This document shows positions 43,093 through 52,570 of a DNA stretch of 64,000 bases, piece after piece. The notes under the pieces were generated by a model that made no database searches, was not told where the DNA came from, and saw only the letters and a program-made list of their open reading frames with translations. Origin of the DNA: Granulosicoccus sp965214025 (lineage in GTDB: Bacteria > Pseudomonadota > Gammaproteobacteria > Granulosicoccales > Granulosicoccaceae); contig CBDCAW010000021.1 in assembly GCA_965214025.1 (NCBI GenBank), forward strand, positions 9,417 through 73,416, given 5' to 3'. Each line of letters begins with the position of its first letter. Positions within the stretch are counted from its first letter, which is position 1. The translations under genes and the position numbers were made by a program.

Positions 43093-43818
43093 TCATGAAC
43101 GGCGCTCAATCACCTTCGAGGAGTCGGCGCCCGGGTTATTGACCATCGTGCTGATCTTGTAGGCATCCATTTCATCAGCGGGATACTCCTTGATTACGCT
43201 GCGGGCTGCCGCCTCATCGCCGTTCAGCCAGTTTGCACGAACATCACCATCGAGGATCAGGGGCATACGGTGCTTGTTCTTGCCGGCGTTGTGGATCTCG
43301 CGCATCAGCGGGTTCGCCGGCATGGTAACGATCGTGCAGGAGAGCACGCCGTTCGATTCCTCCCACAGCCCACCGAAGGTGAAGAACTCATCGTTCGCCG
43401 GTTCGATACACCACGGCTGCTTTGATTTTCCGCCGTCGTCCTGCCATTCGTAGAAGCCGCTTGCCACGACCAGGCAGCGCTGACCTTGTTGCCAGGCATG
43501 ACGGAAACTGTTCTTCTCATGCATGGTTTCGGCGCGGGCGTTGGCAGTCGAGTACTTTGGCACCTCACCGTTCGACCAGACGGGTACCAGCGGCCAGATG
43601 ACAGCATCGGCCGCCAGGTGACCATCGTCGACTCGTACGATCGGAACTCGAGTCAGCCGACGCTCGGCCTTGCGGGTCGACGCTTCCGGTAGCGGCGGCT
43701 CGGACGGCGCAATGTTGTAACGCGGCTCGAACGGGTCGATACGGATGTACTGATCAAGGATTTGCAGCACGTCCATCAGGCCCTTCGGATCGACGGTGAT
43801 GTTGTAGCGGCCACACAT
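43093..43818 (-). CDS. yedK: SOS-response-associated peptidase family (SRAP, YedK/HMCES)
   Basis: 241 residues. MCGRYN places the catalytic Cys2 at the N-terminus; PRYNIAPS carries the conserved Asn, GFYEWQ the Glu, and KNKHRMPLIL the His. The family forms a thiazolidine crosslink with abasic sites in single-stranded DNA and so protects replication forks. The length is normal and all key residues are present. No LexA box was clearly seen in the 131 nt upstream. Confidence 0.93.
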   Translation of the reverse strand: MCGRYNITVDPKGLMDVLQILDQYIRIDPFEPRYNIAPSEPPLPEASTRKAERRLTRVPIVRVDDGHLAADAVIWPLVPVWSNGEVPKYSTANARAETMHEKNSFRHAWQQGQRCLVVASGFYEWQDDGGKSKQPWCIEPANDEFFTFGGLWEESNGVLSCTIVTMPANPLMREIHNAGKNKHRMPLILDGDVRANWLNGDEAAARSVIKEYPADEMDAYKISTMVNNPGADSSKVIERRS

Positions 43819-43949
43819 GATGATCGTCCGTTGGTTCTATGTCGGCGGGACACTCGCTTCCGGGTAGTAAAGCATGCGTGCACGGCAGCAGTCATGGTGT
43901 TCGATGCAACCACCCGGGTGCGGCTCGAATGAGGTTGCCGCAATGGTCT

Positions 43950-45266
43950 CTATGGTCCGCGCCTCCCACCCCTTGCCACCAGCCACAGCTGCTGCCTCGT
44001 GCCGGCTCTCAGAAACAGGAAGAAGAACGATGCGAATGCATAGGCAGCCAGCGTGGCCCAGGCAGCACCGATAATGCCCATGCGCGGAATCAACCACAGG
44101 TTCAGCAGCAGGTTGATCACCGCACCGGCTCCGTGGCTGAGCAGCGATAACGGTTCCTGGCCGGTGATGAGCAGGTGCTGCTGCACCAGGTATTGCACGA
44201 AGAAGAAGCAGCCAGCCCACACATGCACCTGCAGCACCGCGGCGGCCGGTGCGAACCCGAGGCCGAACAGCAGCGTGACGATCCAGTGAGCGCATTGCGA
44301 CATGAACACCGCAACCGCCACGCCCGCCAGCACGAACAGCAGCGCTCGGCGGCGCAAGACCGCATAGTAGTCGGCTTCGCTTCGTCGGTAGCGCTCGAGC
44401 ATGTCCGGGTAGTAGCGCGCCGCCAGCGTGGCCGGAAACACGTACCACAGCTCCGACAGCCGGCTCGCGGCGGCATAGAGCCCGGCCTGCTCACCGCCTT
44501 CCAGTGCGCCGATGACGAGAATATCCACTTTCAGGTAGAGCACCGACACGATGGCCGACCCCCATAGCCAGGCGGATCGCGCCAGCAGCGCACGCGCCTG
44601 AGCGAAGCTGAACCAACGTGGCGACAGGTGAGGCCAGGGCACCTTTCCTCCGGCCAACGGACGATGCAGCTGACGGAACTTCACATACTGCAACAGGCCG
44701 ACCATCGCGAATTCCAGGCCCGTAAGAGCGATCAGTGCGCTGACACCGAGCCCGGCAAGGATCAGCGACAGTTTCAGTGCGAATGCAACTACGAACACTC
44801 CTGCCTTCCACAAGGCAATCTGATGAAAGTGACCCTGGTAGTTCAACAGGAACTCGAACAGGATCAGGCTGTACAGCCCTTGCAATACGAACAGAAGGCC
44901 TACGGCCGCCAGCGATACGGGTTCATCCACTGCCGGTGTGAAATGGAAGTAGACAAGCAGCAGCGCCATACCGCCTGCGAGGCCCGCCACCAGGCGCAGG
45001 ATTACCGCGGTGTAGAATTGGCGGATGGCATCGCTCTGGTGTGACTGCTCGCTCACCAGACGTACCACGATGTTGTTCAGGCCCACGCTCGACAGCGGTA
45101 CCAGGAACGCCGCCCAGGCCGTGACGATCGAAAACACCCCGAGGCTGCCCGCGCCGAGCTGACGGGCGATCAGCACCGTGAGCAGCGCACCGCAGGCAAG
45201 TTTCACCAACCGCTCGGCGAGCATGGCGACGGACGGGCGGCGCAGTGTGTCGAGTACCAGCGGCAT
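43950..45266 (-). CDS. Oligosaccharide flippase family protein (Wzx/MOP)
   Basis: 438 residues with about 12-14 membrane helices. MLAERLVKLACGALLTVLIA and LGVFSIVTAWAAFLVPLSSV give the typical start of polysaccharide_synt proteins; LKVDILVIGALEG and AAASRLSELWYVFPATLA belong to the second half. It is remote from the main polysaccharide locus and divergent from the SGNH esterase at 45407. A decayed relative is visible near 63600. It may serve another glycan, possibly one that continues beyond the right edge. Confidence 0.86.
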   Translation of the reverse strand: MPLVLDTLRRPSVAMLAERLVKLACGALLTVLIARQLGAGSLGVFSIVTAWAAFLVPLSSVGLNNIVVRLVSEQSHQSDAIRQFYTAVILRLVAGLAGGMALLLVYFHFTPAVDEPVSLAAVGLLFVLQGLYSLILFEFLLNYQGHFHQIALWKAGVFVVAFALKLSLILAGLGVSALIALTGLEFAMVGLLQYVKFRQLHRPLAGGKVPWPHLSPRWFSFAQARALLARSAWLWGSAIVSVLYLKVDILVIGALEGGEQAGLYAAASRLSELWYVFPATLAARYYPDMLERYRRSEADYYAVLRRRALLFVLAGVAVAVFMSQCAHWIVTLLFGLGFAPAAAVLQVHVWAGCFFFVQYLVQQHLLITGQEPLSLLSHGAGAVINLLLNLWLIPRMGIIGAAWATLAAYAFASFFFLFLRAGTRQQLWLVARGGRRGP

Positions 45267-45406
45267 TTCCGATAGGGAAGGATTGCGGTTGGTGAGTAGC
45301 AGCCTGCTCGGCTAGAATGGAGTGGGTGAAGCTCAGATCTGAGCGCCGCGCCGCAGTGTACTACGGGTTCTTCCGACGAGGAGGAGCGCAAATATGGAGT
45401 GAGATA

Positions 45407-46159
45407 ATGGAACGAGCAAACCCGCGAACCGGTCTCATGATCGCTCTGGTGGGCAGCCTGCTCTCGAGCACTGCCAACGCGCAGGACGAGGACGTGAAGA
45501 ATGTCCTCGTCTACGGTGACAGCATCACGTGGGGCTGGATGCCGAAGAACCCCATCGTGCCCACCGTCCGTCACGCGGAGGCAGATCGCTGGCCGAACAT
45601 CATGGCCGCCGCCCTTGGTGACGGCTATGCAGTAATCACCGAGGGCCTGAGCGGCCGGACGACGAACGTCGAGGACGAGACCGCCCCGGGACTGATGAAC
45701 GGAGCGGAGTATCTGGATTCCGCTCTGCTGAGTCATCTACCGCTCGATCTGGTCGTCATCATGTTGGGCACCAACGACACCAAGACCTATCTCGATCGCT
45801 CGCCGCTCGAGATCGGTCTCGGTATGGGAGAGCTGATCAACATCGTGCAGGAAGGAAGCGGTCTGGGCTGGTACGAGTACGAGGAAGCGGCGCCCGACGT
45901 ATTGGTGATCAGCCCACCACCGGTCGCCACGGTAATCGATCCGGGTTCAGCCGAGGCCTTCGGCGACTCGGAGCGGATGATCGGTGAGCTGCCGGCGATC
46001 TACCGGGCGATCGCCGAAGCGGGCGGCGCTCACTTCTTCGACGCGGCGACGGTCGTTGAAGAGACGGAGGTCGGGGTCGACGGCATTCATCTGACGGTCA
46101 AGGGCAATACCGATCTGGGCAATGCCGTCGCCGAACAGGTATCTACCCTCCTGAAGTGA
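45407..46159 (+). CDS. Secreted SGNH hydrolase (arylesterase-like)
   Basis: About 250 residues. The ATG at 45407 has GGAG 7 nt upstream and is followed by a signal peptide ending in ANAQD. VLVYGDSITWGW gives the nucleophile, GLSGRTT block II, MLGTNDTK block III, and VDGIHLTVKG the Asp/His pair. It is not a close relative of the SGNH trio at 370-4955 and lacks their C-terminal module. Family TesA/arylesterase-like hydrolases deacylate small esters; the substrate is unknown. Confidence 0.86.
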   Translation: MERANPRTGLMIALVGSLLSSTANAQDEDVKNVLVYGDSITWGWMPKNPIVPTVRHAEADRWPNIMAAALGDGYAVITEGLSGRTTNVEDETAPGLMNGAEYLDSALLSHLPLDLVVIMLGTNDTKTYLDRSPLEIGLGMGELINIVQEGSGLGWYEYEEAAPDVLVISPPPVATVIDPGSAEAFGDSERMIGELPAIYRAIAEAGGAHFFDAATVVEETEVGVDGIHLTVKGNTDLGNAVAEQVSTLLK

Positions 46160-46296
46160 GCCGACGCGATGGAGTGTACGACCTCATTTATTTCTCGCCG
46201 GTAGACTCGGCGTTGCCGGCGCCCGTGATGAAGCTACTTAAAGGCGTGATCGAAGATCATTGAACTTGGCAACGAATGTACTGGGGTTCGCACGCG

Positions 46297-47277
46297 TCAA
46301 ATTTCTGAAGCCGCTGGCAATCCCAGTGGCACGAACAGGTAGCGTGACACGATAGGTCGACCCGCACTGAGTGCGCTCTTGCGCGACGCCACGTTTCTGC
46401 CGTCTATCGTGCCTATCAGTCGTCTTGCTTTATCTTCTTGCAAATACCGTGCGGCCAGTGCCCGTTGCGCGGCGGCTGCGCACCCGCGCCCCGAGTACTC
46501 GACGGTAACCACTTCTTCCATGATAACGTCGCCTTCGATCCAGTCGATGTTCCCTGGAAGAGTCGCGATCAGCCCGACCGTACCGCCGTCTGCACGCATC
46601 GCGAACAGTGAGCCAGCGGCGTGGCACTCAGCAAGCGTGGCAGCATTGACCGGGGTGATGTCACGAGAGAGCACCGGATTATCACGACCAAGTGCCTCGT
46701 AGCGCGCCTTGACCAGCGCAACCGCTTCGCCGGGATCGTCAAACTGCATGAGTGTCACCTCGCCGTTGTCGGGCGTCATTGCTGATACGACGCCTGCGTG
46801 CACCGAAACGTCAATTATCCATGCGGCGGGAAAAGGCGTTGCCGTCTTCTCCGTAGGAATCTGATCAGGCCAGTGCAATCGCATATGCAGTGGCCTGAAG
46901 GTACGCCATTCATGAGCAACCATCCTGATGAGTTTTTCAATGGTTGTCGGCGCCCATGGGTCAAAACCCTGAACGCTGTCGAGCGATGCCCAGGCGATTA
47001 TTTCTATGAATGGACGCGAAACATCTCCCCCGAAGAAACGAATACCGGCAAGTACACGTAGACCGTTGCCCTCGACTATGCGGTGCAAATAGTCTGACTC
47101 GGCAATTCCCGGTAGCTCGATAGTGTCAGTGAACAGGCGCGCGAACGCTTTATCTGCCGTCCGGTCGAGTTGCCGCTCGAACCAACGGCCAAGCCCATCG
47201 CGATCCCATGAGCCTGCACCGGATAGCGAGTCCGCAAGATCGACAAGCCTATCGAGACTGGACCATTTGGCGATCAT
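46297..47277 (-). CDS. GNAT family N-acetyltransferase-like protein
   Basis: 326 residues. The C-terminal about 110 residues fit a GNAT fold: SLFAMRADGGTVGLIATLPG, then the MEEVVTVEYSGRGCAAAAQR acetyl-CoA loop and GTIDGRNVASRKSALSAGR. The N-terminal 190 residues are not assigned. It stands divergent from the giant protein gene at 47543. Substrate unknown. Confidence 0.72.
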   Translation of the reverse strand: MIAKWSSLDRLVDLADSLSGAGSWDRDGLGRWFERQLDRTADKAFARLFTDTIELPGIAESDYLHRIVEGNGLRVLAGIRFFGGDVSRPFIEIIAWASLDSVQGFDPWAPTTIEKLIRMVAHEWRTFRPLHMRLHWPDQIPTEKTATPFPAAWIIDVSVHAGVVSAMTPDNGEVTLMQFDDPGEAVALVKARYEALGRDNPVLSRDITPVNAATLAECHAAGSLFAMRADGGTVGLIATLPGNIDWIEGDVIMEEVVTVEYSGRGCAAAAQRALAARYLQEDKARRLIGTIDGRNVASRKSALSAGRPIVSRYLFVPLGLPAASEI

Positions 47278-47542
47278 GGGCGTCTTTGTTCGGTGAAGCC
47301 GAATCGGCTTGGTGTGAATATAGCGGCGAAATGTGCATTCTGGATGAAGGCGATACCGGCAAGATCGATTCGGTCGGGAATGGGCGCATGCCTATTGCAG
47401 CGCCACGAAAGTATTCCTCTGCTCGCTGGCAGAAGCGGAGGTTAACGATGCGTCACGAAAGTCAGAGCAGGCACTGCGTACACTGAGCGCGCGCATGCCA
47501 GACGCGGGTGCGTACCTGATCAGGCCAATGGAGAGCGCCCCT

Positions 47543-50254
47543 ATGATCTGTCGTCCCAAACCGCCCACGCACGCTTCAAGATGCAGCGCTGAAGGGTTAC
47601 GCAACACACTGCCGGCGATCGGGGTCGCGCTGGCGGCGAGTGCCGCGATCACGCTCTCGGCCGCGGCCCTGGCACAATCATCAGCCACCGAGGCGCCTGA
47701 CGACTACGCCTCGAACCTGGAACTGATCCAGAGCGCAACGACGCGCAATACCAACCATGACGCAAGCCCCTGGCGCGACACTCGTCAGTCAGACCTGTCA
47801 CTGCCCAATCACCTCGGCCCCCGCAGCGACTATCTCGGTGAGGAGGTCACCGGCCCACCGTATTGGCCCGGCAGGGAATTTCCGGGTTCGACACCCGAGC
47901 CTGCATACCCGAACGAGGACGGTGGCCAGTTCCGCATCGCCTGCGAGTTCTCGCACTTCGCCTACGACGACCCGATCGTCAAGCCCGGCGAGCCCGGGGC
48001 CTCGCACCTGCACATGTTCTTCGGCAACACCGACGCCAACGCATTCTCGACCTACGATACGTTGACGAACTCCGGTTCGAGTACCTGTAACGGGCAGGAG
48101 ATCAACCGCACCGGTTACTGGTTGCCGGCGCTGTTCGACGGGGACGGCAACGTGCGCATCCCGATGCGCGCCATCGTCTACTACAAGGGTTACGGCCTGG
48201 CCAACGGTCGCTCGGAGGTTTATCCCCCCGGAGCGGCGATCATCGCCATGGAGAACCTGCACGAGGTGCCGCAGGGCGAGGGCGGCGTGCAGGGTATCGA
48301 GCAAGCGTTCCAGTGCTCGGACCAGTTCCGCGGCGGGCGCAGTGTGCAGTCGAACACGATGCCCGACTGCCCCGGTGGCGGAGTCGGCGGCGAGGGCTTC
48401 TTCAAGACGATCGAGATGCATGTGAAGTTCCCCAACTGTTGGAACGGGCAGGACGCGTCCGACCCCGACAACTGGTCGACCGGCCTTGCCGGTAGCTGGT
48501 TCTACAGCGAGTGCGAGGACTGGGTGACGACACCGAACATCGAGTACATCGTCCAGTACCAGGTCGACGCCGGGGAGAGCACTGGCGACTGGTACCTCTC
48601 TTCCGACGTGAACCGCGAGACGCTCGAGATCGACAAGCCGCGCGGCTCCTCTCTGCATGCAGACTGGTGGGGTGGCTGGCGCGAGGACGTCAATCAGACC
48701 TGGCTTGACGAATGCACGAACTTCGAGATTCCGGGGGTTCCGACCGGTTGCGGCTTCGGTTACCTGAGCAACAATGGGCCCGACAGCGACAATCCGAATC
48801 CCGGCCCCGCGCTGAAACTCCGCCCGCAGTACGACGCGCCGCAGGAGGGCGCATCGAAGGTCGCGGCCGCCACGCTCTACGAGGAGCTCTGCCCGAGCGG
48901 CATACGCATGGATTCGCCGGAGGACGCCGCTTGGTGCACACAATCCGACGCCCCCGTCAGTGAGCCCGAAGCGCCCGTCGAGCCTGAGGCGCCCATCGAT
49001 CCCGAAGCGCCTGTCGAACCCGAAGCACCTGTCGATTCCGAATCGCCTGTCGAGCCTGAGGCACCCGTCGACTCCGAAACGCCTGTCGAGCCTGAGGCAC
49101 CCGTCGATTCCGAAGCGCCCGCCGAGCCTGAGGCGCCGGTCGATCCCGAGGAACCCGTGGAGTTCGAAGCGCCTGTTAAGCCTGAGGTACCTGTCGAGCC
49201 CAAGGCACCCGGCGAGGAATACGGTACCGCTCCGTCCGGAATTCGTGCGGTGCGCTACGGCACGACGTCGGGTGGAATAGCCTGGGACCGTGCTGCGGAG
49301 CCTGGCGTGCGCTACGAGGTCAGCGCCGATGGCGAGATCGTCGCATCGGAGAGCGCCGCAAGCAGCTACGTGGACAACGACCTGGTGCCCGGTGAGGAGC
49401 GGTTCTACGAGGTGGTGGCCATCTCGCCCAGCGAAGGACGATCGGCACCTGCCGAGGTGACGATGCCCGCGTCCCGTGGGAGCGCCACCGAGACGCCGGA
49501 CGCCGAGCAGCCGGACCCCGATGCTCCGCTGGCAGCACCGACGGGGATGATCGCGGTGCGCTACTCCTCCACGATGGGCGGCATTGCCTGGAGGCGTCCT
49601 GCCCAACGCGGCCTTACCTACCAGGTCAGCACCGACGGGCGGGTCGTGGTCCCCAGGAGCTTCGGCACCAGCTACGTGGACACCGAGCTCATACCCGGTC
49701 AGAGTCGAAGCTACGAGGTAATCGCGATCTCGCCCACGGGCGAGCGCTCGGAGAGCGTCGAGGTGACCATGCCGGCCGCTCGGGGCGATACGAGCAAGAC
49801 GCCGGAACCACCGGCGCCGGAGGCCGAACCCGAGCCGTCCGTGCCCGAGGAGCCATCGGCCCCCGAGCCTGAGCTCGAAGAGCCGTTTGCCCCGGAGCCC
49901 GAGCTTGAAGAACCGAGCGCTCCCGAGCCTGAGCTTGAAGAGCCGATGCCTGAGGAGCCATCTGCTCCGGAGCCTGAGCTCGAAGAGCCGATGCCCGAAG
50001 TGCCGTCTGTTCCGGAACCTGAGCCTGAAGAGCCGTCTGTGCCCGAGACCGATGGTGGCGACGGTTCCGAACTGAGCCGGGTGTGCACGCCGGAGATCAC
50101 GCTGGATATCCAGGACGCCGCACGAGGTGACCTGTTCCTGGACGTCGCCGGATCCGACCCGGAAGCGTTCCTGCAGAACATCGGACGCGAGGTGTGCGCC
50201 ACGATGTACCGGCAGGCAAGCGAAGTGCGCCGGCAGGACCCCGACAGCCGATGA
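47543..50254 (+). CDS. Giant secreted mosaic protein A, N-terminal part: DUF1996 + two FN3-like domains (frameshifted)
   Basis: The start at 47543 has GGAGAG 7 nt upstream; codons from 47495 are open too. A signal peptide ends ALAQS. A DUF1996 domain follows (CEFSHFAYDDPIVKPGEPG, then SHLHMFFGN, LDECTNFEIP), then 12 or so Glu/Pro/Val repeats (48955-49215), two FN3-like domains (about 49230-49490 and 49530-49770), acidic Pro-Glu linkers, and the first 60 residues of a BSP metallopeptidase module. The frame breaks at 50247-50249, where an extra C is present compared with the parallel copies near 55855 and 51173. It then stops at 50254. The true gene is therefore 47543-51698. Confidence 0.8.
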   Translation: MICRPKPPTHASRCSAEGLRNTLPAIGVALAASAAITLSAAALAQSSATEAPDDYASNLELIQSATTRNTNHDASPWRDTRQSDLSLPNHLGPRSDYLGEEVTGPPYWPGREFPGSTPEPAYPNEDGGQFRIACEFSHFAYDDPIVKPGEPGASHLHMFFGNTDANAFSTYDTLTNSGSSTCNGQEINRTGYWLPALFDGDGNVRIPMRAIVYYKGYGLANGRSEVYPPGAAIIAMENLHEVPQGEGGVQGIEQAFQCSDQFRGGRSVQSNTMPDCPGGGVGGEGFFKTIEMHVKFPNCWNGQDASDPDNWSTGLAGSWFYSECEDWVTTPNIEYIVQYQVDAGESTGDWYLSSDVNRETLEIDKPRGSSLHADWWGGWREDVNQTWLDECTNFEIPGVPTGCGFGYLSNNGPDSDNPNPGPALKLRPQYDAPQEGASKVAAATLYEELCPSGIRMDSPEDAAWCTQSDAPVSEPEAPVEPEAPIDPEAPVEPEAPVDSESPVEPEAPVDSETPVEPEAPVDSEAPAEPEAPVDPEEPVEFEAPVKPEVPVEPKAPGEEYGTAPSGIRAVRYGTTSGGIAWDRAAEPGVRYEVSADGEIVASESAASSYVDNDLVPGEERFYEVVAISPSEGRSAPAEVTMPASRGSATETPDAEQPDPDAPLAAPTGMIAVRYSSTMGGIAWRRPAQRGLTYQVSTDGRVVVPRSFGTSYVDTELIPGQSRSYEVIAISPTGERSESVEVTMPAARGDTSKTPEPPAPEAEPEPSVPEEPSAPEPELEEPFAPEPELEEPSAPEPELEEPMPEEPSAPEPELEEPMPEVPSVPEPEPEEPSVPETDGGDGSELSRVCTPEITLDIQDAARGDLFLDVAGSDPEAFLQNIGREVCATMYRQASEVRRQDPDSR
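49231..49900 (+). repeat. Long direct repeat R1, copy 1 (partner 53978-54647)
   Basis: The two FN3-like domains and the first linker of protein A are nearly identical at DNA level to protein B, with a constant offset of 4747 bp. Only scattered substitutions were seen, for example AGCTACGAGGTAATC against AGCTACGAGGTATTC. Confidence 0.85.
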
Positions 50255-51698
50255 GCCGCCGGGGTTGCAGTTGGTCATTCGCGATGATCCGGGTGCGGTG
50301 GCTTACATCACGTCGGGCAACCGTCCCAACAGTGTGGAAGTCACGATCAGCACCGATCACCTGCAGAACGTGGCGGACGATCCGGACGGCAGCGTGGAGG
50401 AGGAGGTCAAGGGCATCCTCTATCACGAGATGACGCACATGTATCAGCAGGATGACTCCGACGGTGGTGGTGCGGATATCGGTCTGATCGAAGGCATTGC
50501 CGACTCGGTACGCTTCAAGAACGGCTTCGTTCCGCGAGGGGCACAGCCGAACAAGGACGGCAACTGGAACGATGGCTACCGCACGACCGCGTTCTTCCTG
50601 TTGTGGCTTGAGCAGCGTTATGACTCGTTCATCTACGAGCTGAACCTGAGCATGAGCAACACGGACGGTGAGCGGTGGACGCCGGACGCGTTCGAGACGA
50701 TCACCGGCCAATCGGTGGACGAACTGTGGGAGGCTTACGTCGAGTCGGACGAAACGCCGCAGCTACCGGTTCCCGAGCCGGAGCCGGAGCCGCCCATGCC
50801 TGAGGAGCCATCCGCTCCGGAGCCCGAGCCCGAGGAGCCGACTGCCCCGGAGCCTGAGCTTGAAGAGCCGACCGTTCCGGAGCCTGAGCCTGAAGAGCCG
50901 TCGGCCCCGGAACCTGAGCCGGAGGAGCCATCCGCTCCGGAACCTGAGCCTGAAGAGCCGTCTGTGCCCGAGACCGATGGTGGCGACGGTTCCGAACTGA
51001 GCCGGGTGTGCACGCCGGAGATCACGCTGGATATCCAGGACGCCGCACGAGGCGACCTGTTCCTGGACGTCGCCGGATCCGACCCGGAAGCGTTCCTGCA
51101 GAACATCGGACGCGAGGTGTGCGCCACGATGTACCGGCAGGCAAGCGAAGTGCGCCGGCAGGACCCCGACACCGATGAGCCGCCGGGGTTGCAGTTGGTC
51201 ATTCGCGATGATCCGGGTGCGGTGGCTTACATCACGTCGGGCAACCGTCCCAACAGTGTGGAAGTCACGATCAGCACCGATCACCTGCAGAACGTGGCGG
51301 ACGAGCCGGATGGCAGCGTGGAGGAGGAGGTCAAGGGCATCCTCTATCACGAGATGACGCACATGTACCAGCAGGATGACTCCGACGGTGGTGGTGCGGA
51401 TGGCGGTCTGATCGAAGGCATTGCCGACTCGGTACGCTTCAAGAACGGCTTCGTTCCGCGAGGGGCACAGCCGAACAAGGACGGCAACTGGAACGACGGC
51501 TACCGTACGACCGCGTTCTTCCTGTTGTGGCTCGAGCAGCGTTATGACTCGTTCATCTACGAGCTGAACCTGAGCATGAGCAACACGGACGGAGAGCGGT
51601 GGACGCCGGACGCGTTCGAGACGATCACCGGCAAACCGGTGGACGAGCTGTGGAACGACTACGTTGCTGACGATCAGGTGGCGCGAACTACCAGATAG
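50127..51698 (+). CDS. Giant secreted mosaic protein A, C-terminal part: two BSP-type metallopeptidase modules
   Basis: This frame continues protein A from about 50248; an upstream ATG at 50127 opens it but reads nonsense before the break. It encodes the rest of BSP module 1 (HEMTH codons at 50424-50438, EGIADSVRFKNGF after it), a Pro-Glu linker, and a full module 2 (HEMTH at 51348-51362). The pattern HEMTHMYQQ followed by GLIEGIADSVR matches the plant/bacterial basic-secretory-protein peptidases (PF04450), zinc metallopeptidases. Downstream is the hairpin at 51720-51746. Whether it is made depends on the frameshift; an unassisted start here would give no signal peptide. Confidence 0.78.
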   Translation: MTCSWTSPDPTRKRSCRTSDARCAPRCTGRQAKCAGRTPTADEPPGLQLVIRDDPGAVAYITSGNRPNSVEVTISTDHLQNVADDPDGSVEEEVKGILYHEMTHMYQQDDSDGGGADIGLIEGIADSVRFKNGFVPRGAQPNKDGNWNDGYRTTAFFLLWLEQRYDSFIYELNLSMSNTDGERWTPDAFETITGQSVDELWEAYVESDETPQLPVPEPEPEPPMPEEPSAPEPEPEEPTAPEPELEEPTVPEPEPEEPSAPEPEPEEPSAPEPEPEEPSVPETDGGDGSELSRVCTPEITLDIQDAARGDLFLDVAGSDPEAFLQNIGREVCATMYRQASEVRRQDPDTDEPPGLQLVIRDDPGAVAYITSGNRPNSVEVTISTDHLQNVADEPDGSVEEEVKGILYHEMTHMYQQDDSDGGGADGGLIEGIADSVRFKNGFVPRGAQPNKDGNWNDGYRTTAFFLLWLEQRYDSFIYELNLSMSNTDGERWTPDAFETITGKPVDELWNDYVADDQVARTTR

Positions 51699-51719
51699 AG
51701 CGGGAAGCCGGCCAAGTGG

Positions 51720-51746
51720 CCCCGTGTGAGCCAGGCTCACACGGGG
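51720..51746 (+). terminator. Terminator-like hairpin after protein A
   Basis: CCCCGTGTGAG (51720-51730) pairs with CTCACACGGGG (51736-51746) over a 5-nt loop. It is duplicated with one base change at 57327-57353 after protein B. No strong T-run follows. Confidence 0.65.
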
Positions 51747-51989
51747 TCATCCGCTGACGAGAGAGAAGGCTCGTCGGCGGGGTCGTCTTCGGTTTCTGTC
51801 GGGGCTGCCCGTATCGATGGTGCCGCCACGCTGCTCTCACATGCAGGATGGGTTGGTTCTGAGGCGCCTTTCATTGCTGAACAGGAATTGCGAGGCTTTC
51901 CAAACGTAGCCATTCAGCTTCGGAAGATGGGCGGATGGTTCCATCGCCAGCGATCGTGCCGTACTTGTACTATCTCGTGAGCGCATGTG

Positions 51990-52345
51990 TATACGTCGCT
52001 CAGCGAAATTCATAGACACGCTGGGAGCATGTGATCGAACAGGCATCCCGCCACTCGCTCGTAGCTCGGCACCAGCCTGTCGGGAGCATCCGGGGTACCG
52101 AGAGATGCACCTTGGTCTCGTCGTGGGTCCATGCGAAGACAGAAGAGCCGCAGATCGGACAGAAGTACCGTCCTTGGTGGTCGTGCGTCTCGCCATGAAT
52201 GGTGACGGCGTTGCTATGGAACACAGCAGCGGCATAAGACAGCGCACCATGGTGCTAGCGACAATCGAGGCAGTGGCTATGCCTGTCCGCTTTGGATGTC
52301 CAGAGGCGGTGAGCCGACCCGCTCCGCTAAGCGCGCCTCACTGTG
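51990..52345 (-). pseudogene. Decayed GFA (CENP-V/formaldehyde-activating) family gene
   Basis: Minus-strand fragments in shifting frames line up in order as a GFA-type zinc protein: LTASGHPKRTGIA, then HCLDCR with a following stop, GALSYAAAVFHSNAVTIHGE, RYFCPICGSSVFAW, and finally GTPDAPDRLVPSYE in another frame. At least three frame changes and one in-frame stop are present. The CxxC zinc pair in YFCPICGSS survives. The remainder of 51699-52570 shows no gene. Confidence 0.7.
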
Positions 52346-52570
52346 GAAGCCGAGCATCGGGGGCAGCTGGGTGCCGCTCACGCTACCGTACGAACGGCAG
52401 GGTTGTGGCATGTTGACAAGCAACTGATTCGTCGGTCTTCCCGGGTTGCCCAGAAAGTGCAGATGAAGAGTCGTGTGCGGGCACTTTCCATATTGACACG
52501 TCGATGTAATCTAGCTTGTCTAGATCATGACTTATTCTTCTCCCTCATATCCACAAAATCAGGGGGATGG

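Larger units (their letters stand above)
50020..51797 (+). repeat. Long direct repeat R2, copy 1 (partner 55628-57404)
   Basis: Covers two BSP modules, the linker, the stop codon and about 100 bp of downstream DNA including the hairpin. The offset to the partner is 5608 bp before 50247 and 5607 bp after it. The extra base in copy 1 is thus the only net indel over about 1.78 kb. Confidence 0.88.

Noticed and set aside
48955..49215. Tandem short repeats read as a CRISPR array
   Set aside because: The periodic unit encodes Glu-Ala-Pro-Val-type residues in frame within protein A, and there are no spacers of constant length or cas genes.
47798..50278. 826-residue minus-strand open frame opposite protein A
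   Set aside because: Its repetitive Arg/Leu/Phe-rich sequence is the mirror of the Pro-Glu repeats and FN3 domains on the plus strand.
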